Origin: Planctomycetota bacterium
Lineage (GTDB): Bacteria > Planctomycetota > Planctomycetia > Planctomycetales > Planctomycetaceae
Direction: 5' to 3'
Assembly: GCA_022600195.1 (NCBI GenBank)
Contig: JAHZKX010000017.1
Span: 124,001-188,000 of the forward strand
DNA: 64,000 nucleotides
In this document: one piece after another, positions 1 to 8,800 of the stretch
Layout: every line of letters starts with the position of its first letter
Position numbering within the stretch: the first letter of the stretch is position 1
The notes under the pieces: model-generated
Database searches by the model: none
Seen by the model: the letters and a program-made list of their open reading frames with translations, nothing else
What the model was told of the DNA's origin: nothing
Position numbers and translations under genes: made by a program

Positions 1-213
1 AGACTGGGTATCAAGCCCGGATCAAAACGGGGAACTGATCCTCTCGCAGAAATGAAACAACCCTATACATCAAACCCTGCCTCAGGGGGCTTTCTGCTGG
101 TCAAAGTCAAACCGGCTGAAGCAGGAAAATCGGGAACCGTTTCCTTTCTATTCTATGATGAGAACGGCGTGCTGTTGCATCAGGTACAAAAAACACGTCC
201 TGTAGATCAATGA
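1..213 (+). CDS. C-terminal end of an unidentified protein (5' end outside the window)
   Basis: An open frame runs from the first base to a TGA at 211-213, giving 70 residues with no start codon needed. The tail reads as alternating beta strands (FLLVKVKP, TVSFLFYDENG), as in a C-terminal beta-sandwich. It loosely resembles the end of planctomycete PhoD-like metallophosphoesterases, but no catalytic motif lies in this part, so I assign no function. A 152-bp gap with no gene separates it from the next gene on the same strand. Confidence 0.7.
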   Translation, partial: RLGIKPGSKRGTDPLAEMKQPYTSNPASGGFLLVKVKPAEAGKSGTVSFLFYDENGVLLHQVQKTRPVDQ

Positions 214-365
214 TTGAGCACGTTTTCTGGCCAATCTTCTATATTCGCTGAACTTCGATATTCAATCGGCAGAATATTGCAACCGATTAATGAAAGCGGG
301 TAGCATAGAGTCTGTCCATTTGACTGAGTTTTGGGAAAGCAGTCTCTCACCCTGGAAAGAATGAG

Positions 366-1634
366 ATGAAACAAGTCGCGCACTTTTTTAGTTTCGCATT
401 TCCGATTCTGATCTGCTTTCTGTTCGGAATCACTGATTCCATACAAGCAGAAAATCCCACCATTGGACATATCACCCTCATAGCCGGTAAATATCCCATT
501 GAGAATGAACCGGTTTTTGCAACGCTGCCTGAATCCGGATTCTCTCATCAGGGAGTCTACCTTATCGAAAAAAGGGACACAGGTCCCAATACCATCGCCG
601 CTCAAATTGAAAACAGGGGCCATGCAGCAGACCGGCTCTGGTTCATACCGCTCGGAAAAACGACAGCCGGGACCACTCGCGTATTTGAGATCAAGGCAGG
701 TCGCACAACACTTGAAAACCGGGTTTCGATCAAAGACACAGGAAAGGCTTATCAGTTTCGTGTTGGAAACCAGCCCGTCTTGAATTATAACTACAAACAT
801 ATTCCCGCACCGAAACCATTGGATTTCCTTTATGGGCGCAGTGCCCATATCCATCCGATCTGGACCCCCGGTGGTAAAATTGTTTCCGATGAATTTCCCC
901 CCGATCATGCCCATCAGAGTGGACAGTTTCTCGCCTATACCAAAGCAGTGTTCGAAGGACGGAACCCCAATTTCTGGGAAATCAAAAACAAAAAAGGACG
1001 CGTGCGTTTTCATAAATTAATCTCGCAACAACAGGGACCCGTCTTTGCGGAATTAAAAGTGGCACAGGAACACGTCGATCTGACAGGACCTGAAGAAAAA
1101 GTGGCTCTCAACGAAACCTGGACGATTCGTGTCTGGAATCAGACTGAAAAACAGCCAGCCTTCTGGGTGTATGATCTTTCATCAGAAGCCCAGTGTGCCA
1201 CGAACAGCACTTTGCATCTTCCCAAATATCATTATGGTGGCATGGCCATTCGCGGCGGTCGTGGCTGGACTAAAGAGACTTGTCGCTTTTTAACCTCAAA
1301 TGGGAAAACCAGAAAAAACGGTAACCATGATCGATCTCGCTGGTGTGACATCTCTGGCAAAAAAGTGGCTGAAGACACTCTGAGTGGTTTTACGATCCTG
1401 AGTCATCCAGATAATTTTCGTCACCCGGAACCGGTGCGCATTCATCCTTCCATGCCTTATATGGTGTTTACTCCCTGTGCCTTGGGAGACTGGAAAATCG
1501 AACCGGGCAAACCCAACATCAGCCGCTATCGATGTCTGGTTCACGATGGAGGGGCCTCTCAACGAACCGAACAAAACTGGCAGAACTATGCCAATCCACC
1601 ACAAGTTATATTACAGTTAGTCACAAAAAACTAA
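366..1634 (+). CDS. DUF6807 (PmoA-type) family exported protein
   Basis: 422 residues. The N-terminus (to about residue 29, ending IQA) is a Sec signal peptide, so the protein is probably periplasmic or secreted. The body matches the DUF6807 family, often labelled 'methane oxygenase PmoA' although it is unrelated to particulate methane monooxygenase. Visible family features are NYNYKHIPAPK, the GRSAHIHPIWTPGG stretch and the DHAHQSGQF motif near residues 180-190, whose histidines are the likely functional centre. The family is very common in planctomycetes, usually beside sugar-catabolism genes, and its reaction is not established to my knowledge. GGAAAGA at 354-360 supports the start. The next gene begins 23 bp downstream and the third overlaps the second, so the three probably form one operon. 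Confidence 0.85.
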   Translation: MKQVAHFFSFAFPILICFLFGITDSIQAENPTIGHITLIAGKYPIENEPVFATLPESGFSHQGVYLIEKRDTGPNTIAAQIENRGHAADRLWFIPLGKTTAGTTRVFEIKAGRTTLENRVSIKDTGKAYQFRVGNQPVLNYNYKHIPAPKPLDFLYGRSAHIHPIWTPGGKIVSDEFPPDHAHQSGQFLAYTKAVFEGRNPNFWEIKNKKGRVRFHKLISQQQGPVFAELKVAQEHVDLTGPEEKVALNETWTIRVWNQTEKQPAFWVYDLSSEAQCATNSTLHLPKYHYGGMAIRGGRGWTKETCRFLTSNGKTRKNGNHDRSRWCDISGKKVAEDTLSGFTILSHPDNFRHPEPVRIHPSMPYMVFTPCALGDWKIEPGKPNISRYRCLVHDGGASQRTEQNWQNYANPPQVILQLVTKN

Positions 1635-1657
1635 TTTGATTGCTGAAAGAGACGCGC

Positions 1658-2440
1658 ATGATTTGGGACTTACATTGCCATCTGTCCGGGGTGGATGGAA
1701 AAACGGTTGACGAACGCATTGCCAAATTGATGGAGTACGCCGACCGGATGGGCGTCGAACGACTTGTCTTTTTTATGGGTTTTCCCTGGTCTAAAGATCC
1801 GACTCCTGAAAACTTTCGAAAACAGAACGATCAGGTCATGCAGGCTATCAGCCATTGGCATGATCGCGCCTTTGGCTTTGTTTATCTCAACGCCAAATAC
1901 GTTGACGAAAGTATCAAAGAACTGGATCGTTGCGTCAAAAATGGGCCGATGGTCGGTGTCAAATTATGGGTTGCTACCCGGTGTAATGATCCGAAAATCG
2001 ATCCGATCATTCAGCGGGCAGGGGAATTAAACGCGTTAATTTATCAACATACCTGGTTTAAGGCCGGTGGAAACCTGGTCGGGGAATCCACCCCCAGCGA
2101 TCTGGCGATTATGGCAAAACGACATCCCAAAACTCCCCTCATCTCCGGCCATATCGGCGGCGACTGGGAACTGGGACTCCGCGCCATAGAAAACAGTCCC
2201 AATGTGTATGCGGGTATCGGCGGGTTTGATCCCACAGCCGGGATCACTGAAATGGCAGTCCGCACGCTGGGAGCAGACCGTGTGATCTACGGCAGCGATA
2301 TCGGAGGACGCAGTTTCTCATCACAACTTGCCAAAGTTCAGGGTGCAGACATTCCTGAAGTTTCCAAACGTTTAATTCTGGGCGGTAACCTCAAACGACT
2401 GTTGACTCCCATTTTGAAAGATAAGGGGATCAAAGTATGA
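1658..2440 (+). CDS. Amidohydrolase-family TIM-barrel metal-dependent hydrolase
   Basis: 260 residues from the ATG at 1658. That start is preferred over a TTG at 1640 because GAAAGAG lies 6 bases upstream and the product then begins directly with the first barrel strand. Family metal ligands are all visible: LHCH near the N-terminus (HxH), a mid-protein His in YQHTW, SGHIGG, and the final Asp in YGSDIGG. This fits the amidohydrolase_2 (PF04909) type of zinc/iron hydrolase or decarboxylase. There is no signal peptide, so it acts in the cytoplasm. The substrate cannot be read from the sequence. Its stop overlaps the next start (ATGA at 2437-2440), which implies translational coupling. Confidence 0.85.
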   Translation: MIWDLHCHLSGVDGKTVDERIAKLMEYADRMGVERLVFFMGFPWSKDPTPENFRKQNDQVMQAISHWHDRAFGFVYLNAKYVDESIKELDRCVKNGPMVGVKLWVATRCNDPKIDPIIQRAGELNALIYQHTWFKAGGNLVGESTPSDLAIMAKRHPKTPLISGHIGGDWELGLRAIENSPNVYAGIGGFDPTAGITEMAVRTLGADRVIYGSDIGGRSFSSQLAKVQGADIPEVSKRLILGGNLKRLLTPILKDKGIKV

Positions 2441-3207
2441 TTTTCGATTCGAATCTGTATCTCTCGCGCTGGCCCTTCAGACGATTACCCAACGATGAAA
2501 CACCTCAGCTCGTTAAAAAATTAAAACAGAATCAGATCAGCAAAGCACTCGCCGGCAGCTTTGATGGTCTGCTGCATAAAGATATCAGAGCCGTCAATCA
2601 GAGACTGGCTGAGGAATGCCAGTCATCGGGTCCCGGGTTGCTGATTCCCGTGGGAAGTGTCAACCTGAGCCTGCCAGGCTGGGAAGCAGATGTCGTCGCC
2701 TGTCATGAAGAGTTCCACATGCCCGGCCTGCGCCTGCATCCCAATTATCATGGCTATCAGCTAAGTGATTCGAAAGTGAAAAAACTGTTCGCCCTGGCAG
2801 CAGAACGCGACATGTTTATTCAGATCGCCATGCGCATGGAAGATGATCGCACTCAGCATCCTCTGGTGAAAGTGCCCGATGTTAACTTTGAAGCGTTACC
2901 GGAACTGATGAAACAACACCCTGCAATCCAAGTCACAATTCTCAATGGGTTGAAAACACTCAGAGGAGCCAACATCACCAGGCTGACCGAAAACCCCAAC
3001 CTCACAATTGAAATTGCGATGCTCGAAGGAGTCGGCGGGATTGAGAAGCTCATCAAACAGGTGCCCTATCAGCAAATACTCTTCGGTTCTTATTTTCCCT
3101 TTTTCTACCTGGAATCCAGTTTGAACAAACTGAAGGAATCCGATCTGGGAATGAAAATTGAAAAGCAAATTACGTGGGAGAATGCACAAAAGCGATTTCT
3201 GAAATGA
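2437..3207 (+). CDS. Amidohydrolase-like protein lacking metal ligands (probable non-catalytic partner)
   Basis: 256 residues, translationally coupled to the preceding hydrolase through an ATGA overlap. It has the same fold signature (first strand MIFDSN, the QIAMRMEDDRTQHP stretch, a final FGSYFPFF strand), but the metal positions are changed. The N-terminal HxH is NLY, the SGHIGG-type histidine is replaced in ILNGLKTLRG, and the last Asp of GSD is Tyr. I infer a catalytically inactive paralogue that pairs with or regulates its neighbour. A different ligand set, for example around LRLHPNYHGY, cannot be excluded. It ends 18 bp before the convergent secA-like gene. Confidence 0.75.
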   Translation: MIFDSNLYLSRWPFRRLPNDETPQLVKKLKQNQISKALAGSFDGLLHKDIRAVNQRLAEECQSSGPGLLIPVGSVNLSLPGWEADVVACHEEFHMPGLRLHPNYHGYQLSDSKVKKLFALAAERDMFIQIAMRMEDDRTQHPLVKVPDVNFEALPELMKQHPAIQVTILNGLKTLRGANITRLTENPNLTIEIAMLEGVGGIEKLIKQVPYQQILFGSYFPFFYLESSLNKLKESDLGMKIEKQITWENAQKRFLK

Positions 3208-3225
3208 GACCGGAACTAAATGAAA

Positions 3226-5166
3226 TTATTCCGTCCATTCCAGATACGGATCGAGGCCCATTTTGTGAAACATTTCAATGCGGTGCTTTTCATGCTTCAA
3301 CATATCACGACGTTGTTTGAGATGCAGCTTTTCAAGAAAGCTCTGCGTATTTTTAAAGAAGGAAAGCCAGTTCGCAGGTAACTCACCCTTCTCGTCCGCT
3401 TTAGCAGATTGAATAATTTTCTCGACTTGAGACGTCTCCAGACAACGTAACAGTTCATCTTCCAGAGAGAGAAAAAACTGATAGTGTCCCGGGTCTCCCT
3501 GTCGAGCAGCACGGCCCACCAACTGACGATCGATTCGTGCGGATGTATGCATCTCAGTGGCAATGACATGCAAACCACCATTTTCACGTACCAGATCATT
3601 CAGCAGGATATCCGTACCACGTCCGGCCATATTAGTCGCAATCGTGACACGCGAAGGTTCGCCTGCCTTCTTCACGATTTCTCCTTCTTGTTCGTGATAT
3701 TTTGCATTCAAAATCTGGTGCGGTATCGCCTTCATCGATAATAAATCGCCCAATAGTTCTGAGGCTTCTACGGAAGGAGTTCCCACCAGAACCGGACATT
3801 GTTTTTGCCGGATCTGTTCAATTTCTTCTACGACTGCCAGACGCTTGGCCTGCATGCTCTTGAAGATACGAGGCGTGCTGCCTTCTCGAATACAGGGACG
3901 GTTCGTGGGGATCTGTGTCACCGAAACTTTATAGGTTTTCCGAATTTCCTTTTCAGCCAGAGCAGCGGTACCTGTCATTCCCGCCAGATGAGAATAGTTC
4001 TGGAAGAAACTTTGAACGGTAATCCTGGCTGCTTGTCCGGTCGCTGCGGTCACTGGAATGTGCTCTTGCGCTTCAATCGACTGATGAAGTCCGTCCTGCC
4101 ATTTTCTTCCTTCCATCATGCGACCCGTTGATTCGTCGACGATGACGACCTCCTCATCGATAACCACGTAATCACGGTCTTTTAAAAATCCGAAACGGGC
4201 CACTAGTGACTGTTCAACCTGTTTATAGATCCGCTCGGTATCAATCGAATCCAGTAGAGACGGCTTGGGCATTAATAATACTTTTCGACACCCATCATCT
4301 GTCAGGTAAGCGGAACGTTTTTTGGGCTCATAAACAAAATCAACTTCCGATTCCAATTGATGTGTCGCACGATTACTCCAGCGAAACAGATTGACCGAGG
4401 CCGCGTCATTTGGCTGGATGAGTCCGATAATCAAAGGAGTACGTGCTTCATCAATCAAAATACTATCGGCTTCATCAATTAACGCAAAATAATTTCCACG
4501 CTGAACAAGGGGCTCTTTACCGGATGTTTTATGGTTGGTGATGGCCTGCTCTAACTGACCCGGAGCACTGGCCCCAATCCGAATGCGATCGCGCAGGAAA
4601 TCAAATCCCATCTCATTCGCAGTTCCATAGGTCACATCCAGACCATAGGCAATACGGCGATCTTCATCTTCCATGTCGGATGTGATGCAACCCACAGAGA
4701 GTCCAAGTTTATTGAAGACAGGACCCATCGTTTCCGAGTCACGTTGCGCCAGATAATCATTGACGGTTATCACATGACAGCCTTTTCCCATCAGCGCGCG
4801 GAGATAAGCGGGTAGAACTGCAGTCAGAGTTTTTCCTTCACCGGTCTGCATTTCAGCAATACCACCTTCGAACAGTGCAATCCCACCCATCAGTTGAACG
4901 GGAAAATGCTCCATCTTCAAGGTGCGCCACGCCGCTTCTCGCACCAAGGCATATGCTTCGGGAAGAATTTTCTTTAACGACTCGCCCGATTTCGCACGCC
5001 AGCGCAATTCCAGAGAATAACGCTCCAGACGATCATCACTCTCTTTTTTGAGGGCTTCACTCCGCTTGATAATCTGGTTTGCGTCTGTTTCCCAACGAGA
5101 AATACGTGATTTCGCAGGTCGAAATCCAGACTTCATCCAATGATAGCTATGAGATGCGACGCTCAA
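3226..5166 (-). CDS. Short SecA-like translocase ATPase
   Basis: 646 residues, against about 840-1000 or more for standard SecA. The motor is complete: Walker A MQTGEGKT at 106-113, TVNDYLAQRD, the Walker B DEAD at 231-234 followed by SILIDEARTPL, a crosslinking-domain-like insert, TGMTGTA, TNMAGRGTDI and the arginine-finger motif QLVGRAARQGDPG. After SLEDELLRCLE only about 75 residues remain (ending DPYLEWTE). The helical wing, the two-helix finger and the C-terminal zinc linker are therefore missing. It resembles a SecA2-type accessory motor, and a full-length SecA presumably lies elsewhere. It is divergent from two giant exported-protein genes, which could be clients; that link is inference from position only. 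Confidence 0.85.
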   Translation of the reverse strand: MSVASHSYHWMKSGFRPAKSRISRWETDANQIIKRSEALKKESDDRLERYSLELRWRAKSGESLKKILPEAYALVREAAWRTLKMEHFPVQLMGGIALFEGGIAEMQTGEGKTLTAVLPAYLRALMGKGCHVITVNDYLAQRDSETMGPVFNKLGLSVGCITSDMEDEDRRIAYGLDVTYGTANEMGFDFLRDRIRIGASAPGQLEQAITNHKTSGKEPLVQRGNYFALIDEADSILIDEARTPLIIGLIQPNDAASVNLFRWSNRATHQLESEVDFVYEPKKRSAYLTDDGCRKVLLMPKPSLLDSIDTERIYKQVEQSLVARFGFLKDRDYVVIDEEVVIVDESTGRMMEGRKWQDGLHQSIEAQEHIPVTAATGQAARITVQSFFQNYSHLAGMTGTAALAEKEIRKTYKVSVTQIPTNRPCIREGSTPRIFKSMQAKRLAVVEEIEQIRQKQCPVLVGTPSVEASELLGDLLSMKAIPHQILNAKYHEQEGEIVKKAGEPSRVTIATNMAGRGTDILLNDLVRENGGLHVIATEMHTSARIDRQLVGRAARQGDPGHYQFFLSLEDELLRCLETSQVEKIIQSAKADEKGELPANWLSFFKNTQSFLEKLHLKQRRDMLKHEKHRIEMFHKMGLDPYLEWTE

Positions 5167-5816
5167 TCTGCCTCCCGAACGGTTGATAAATCGTGAAAGA
5201 GAAAATCTGAACCCAATTCAAAACGAAAGCGTTAAAAGAATACGATACTGGCTTATTAATTATGACGGACAAACGTCGGAAACGTAACGCATGGAACTTG
5301 GGAATTCACATGGTACCCAAGTCAGCATCCTCTCAATATTCCACCTCAGGCATATTATTCATAAACCATTACTATGATTGTGTTTAAATTGATTAAAACA
5401 CATGAGAACACCTCTGATGTAGTTTAATTTTAACCAATGAACGCACTTTCAACAAAAACTATTTTCGGAATTGATACAGCCACACGTAAAAAGGTTCTTC
5501 GATAGTAAGTTGTTACAGTTTGTTGATTTAAGACAACATGCGACCCTGAACTCCTGATCAAAATGTTAGATTAATCTCAACCAATCGTCATTTTTGTTGC
5601 AGATTGTTTTTTGCTTATGTCAAACAGAAACAGACCACCCATGCCATGCAATTCTGCTAAACATCGAAAACATTCCAATTTACCTGTTCTTTTACGTATG
5701 AGAGTTCCTTTAAAATCAATAACTGAACAGCCGGGCGGACTGGGGACAAAAAAGACTTGCCCGAAGACTGAAGTCGATCAAATTGATGTTAATTCAATAT
5801 AAAAGACACCCGCAAA
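5167..5816. other. 650-bp intergenic region between divergent secA-like and giant surface gene
   Basis: AT-rich stretch that should hold the promoters of both flanking genes. One dyad is visible: TGTGTTT at 5379-5385 and AAACACA at 5396-5402 with a 10-base spacer, a possible operator. A 63-codon frame at 5611-5802 has no recognisable content and I do not call it a gene. No Shine-Dalgarno sequence is evident before the ATG at 5817. Confidence 0.5.
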
Positions 5817-8800
5817 ATGATCTCAAAATTCATTGACAACCTGTGGCGACCTCGACGAAACAAGCATCACCGTCGATTAAAACGAGCCACAACTCCCATA
5901 GTGGCAACTGAAAAACTAGAAGAACGAACACTCCTCAGTGGTCAGGATCTGGTTGCTTTCGCGCAAGCGCTCACAGCAGCGAATGTGACTCTGTATGGCG
6001 CTGCCTGGGATGCTGATACGACCGCTCAAAAAGCCTTACTGGAGGATGGCGCACAATTTCTACAGTTCGTTGAAGTCACCAATGCCAATCGGGGTTTAAA
6101 CGCCGAAGCTGCCAATGCTGGAATTGGAGACATTGCTAACTTAAGACCTATCTGGAAACTGAATGATGGATCATTAATCGAAGGCAGTCTGGTCAACACT
6201 CTGCAAGACTTATCCACTGCTACCGGCGTGGCCATTCCCATGTCAAACGGTCCGTTCCTCAAAGAAATTTCCGATCAGAACCTGATTTCGGGAACCGGCT
6301 TGCATGTGGCCCTCGATGGTTTCGACCCAGAGAATGGCCCTCTGACTTATACCGTGGAGAGCAGTAACCCGAATGTTTCCGCGCGAATCCTGAGTGGAAA
6401 CCGCAGTCTGCGGATCTCCGTTGAAGGTTATGGTGATATGGTCTTCGAACTCTTTGAAGGCAGAGCATCGCGGGCAGCTGAACGTATTATCGAACTGGCG
6501 CAAAGTGATTTTTATAGTGATGTCATTTTCCATCGCATTGTCAACAACTTCGCCATACAAGGAGGTGACCCAACAGGTACCGGAACTGGAGGCTCTATCC
6601 TGGGCTTCTTTGATGACCAGTTTCACCCGGAACTGCAACACGTTCAAACTGGCCTGCTCGCCATGGCCAAAGCCTTTGATGATACAAACGATTCCCAGTT
6701 TTTCATCACCGAAGGGGCGTCCAGATCTCTTGATTTTCAGCATACAATCTTTGGTTATCTGATCGAAGGAGAAGACGTTCGGGAAGCCATCAGTAATCTG
6801 TCGGTAACCGGTGAAACTCCTAATTTTACAATCTCAATGGAAAGCGTTGAAGTCTTCACAGATCTCGAAAATGCGACGCTATTTTTGACAGCCCCTGAAG
6901 GTTCCAGCGGATCTTCAACCATTACTGTCACCGTTGAAAACCAGAATGGCTTAACACAGCAACGCCAATTTCTGGTAAACGTCACACCAGACACAATTTC
7001 CAATGTCTTTAGCACTACTAATGCCAACCCCTATTTGGCAGATATCCCGGATTTGCACGTGAGACCCGGGGCATCAGTTCAATATCAACTGCAGGCAACA
7101 GATATCGATTTGGGATTTCAAGATGGAAATAATGTCTTTTTCTATTACGGCGAAGAGGACTTGATCGCACGTCAATTGCCCGTTCCTGTATTAGCGCCGG
7201 CAGATTTGGTTTATAGTGTTGATCCTATGACAGGATTACTCACGATCAGTCCGGAAGTCGATCTGACTCCCGGCGTCTACGGAATCACCGTTGCTGTCGG
7301 GTTTCAGCAAACGAATCCTTTATTCCCACAGTTCTTTCGAGATCTTCAAGACTACCAGGTCATCAACATCATAGTCAGCGATCCACCGATCGCCAATGAT
7401 GACTTCTATGCGTTGCAAGGTGATACACCTGAGGCGATGTTTGTGGCCGAGGATGATCAACTTTTTGGTGGCTCGTCGATCATTGACAACATTACCGGAG
7501 AATTACTCCCAGGCTATATATATGAAGTGGTAGACCAACCAACTAACGGAACTGTCACAATCGATGAGGAGGGCAAGGCTCACTTTGTCTCCGATGGTTC
7601 AGGTTACATCGGAATGGATCATTTTACGTATCGAATTAAAGACAGTTTTGGTGCCTACTCCAATGTCGCCACTGTTAATTTCTCTCTAGCACCTGAGGGA
7701 GTGATCCTGGTCACACTGTTGAGCGATGAGACACTGGCTGATGAAAGAGTCACGCTGAGAGAGGCCATTTTTGCTGCCAATACCGACCTGGCTTTCGACG
7801 CAGCGCCTGCAGGTAATGGTTCCGATACGATCATGTTTGATCCGAGCCTGGACTTTTCTGAAGCTCTGATACTCGCAAATAATCTCCCTACTATCACTGA
7901 TTCATTGTCGATAATCGCCCCCACATCAGTAGAAGGTGACATTCTACTGACTATCGATGCCGGTCAGAATTATCGACATTTTTCAATCAACGATGGTCTT
8001 GCCAATACACTCCAGGTCAGCCTGCAGAACCTCAAATTAATTAACGGTAAAATTAGTGATAACGGGGGGTCTATTTTTAATTCGGAACTCCTGGTGATCA
8101 CAAACAGCGAGCTGCTCAATAATCAATCGAGCACCGGTCTGGGCGGGGCCATTTATAACACAGGTTCGCTGACTATTTTAAATTCGTTGATCCAAAACAA
8201 TCAATCACTACTTGCATCGGGTGGTGCGATAGCCAGCATCTCCGGATCTGTTTCGCTCGACCAGACAACCCTGGATGATAACGATTCTGAGGGACATGGA
8301 GGCGCCATATATGGCATAAATGCCAATATCTCTTTAACGAACAGTGTTGTCTCCAATAATTCAGGCGCCAGTGGAAATGGAGGCGGACTCTATCAAGACA
8401 ATGGCCAACTCACAATTACGAACTCCTCTTTCATAAGTAATAGTACGGCGTTTGCGTCTACAACGGGTGGGGGTATTTCTGCCACCAACACAACGTCCAC
8501 TATTACTGGATCGACATTCCACGATAACCAGAGTTCCGGTTCGGGTGGCGGCTTATATCAACTCGCGGGTACTCTATCTGTTCGAAACAGTACGTTCTCT
8601 GAAAATTCTGCCCAGCTGGAAAATGGCGGGGGAATATATACCGGCGCAGATACCATCTCCGTTGTGAACTCAACCATTTCAGGTAATTCCGCATTCAGCA
8701 ACGGCGGGGGAATTTATTTTGCCGATGTTCTTAATTTTACTAGTGGTACTGTCAACAACAGCACCATTGCTAAAAACAACGCCTTCCTGAACGGCGGAGG

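Noticed and set aside
366-1634. Methane monooxygenase subunit PmoA
   Set aside because: The name is a database label for DUF6807; the protein is exported and soluble-looking, not a membrane copper oxygenase.
5611-5802. 63-codon frame before the first giant gene
   Set aside because: No ribosome site or family resemblance; probably leader DNA.
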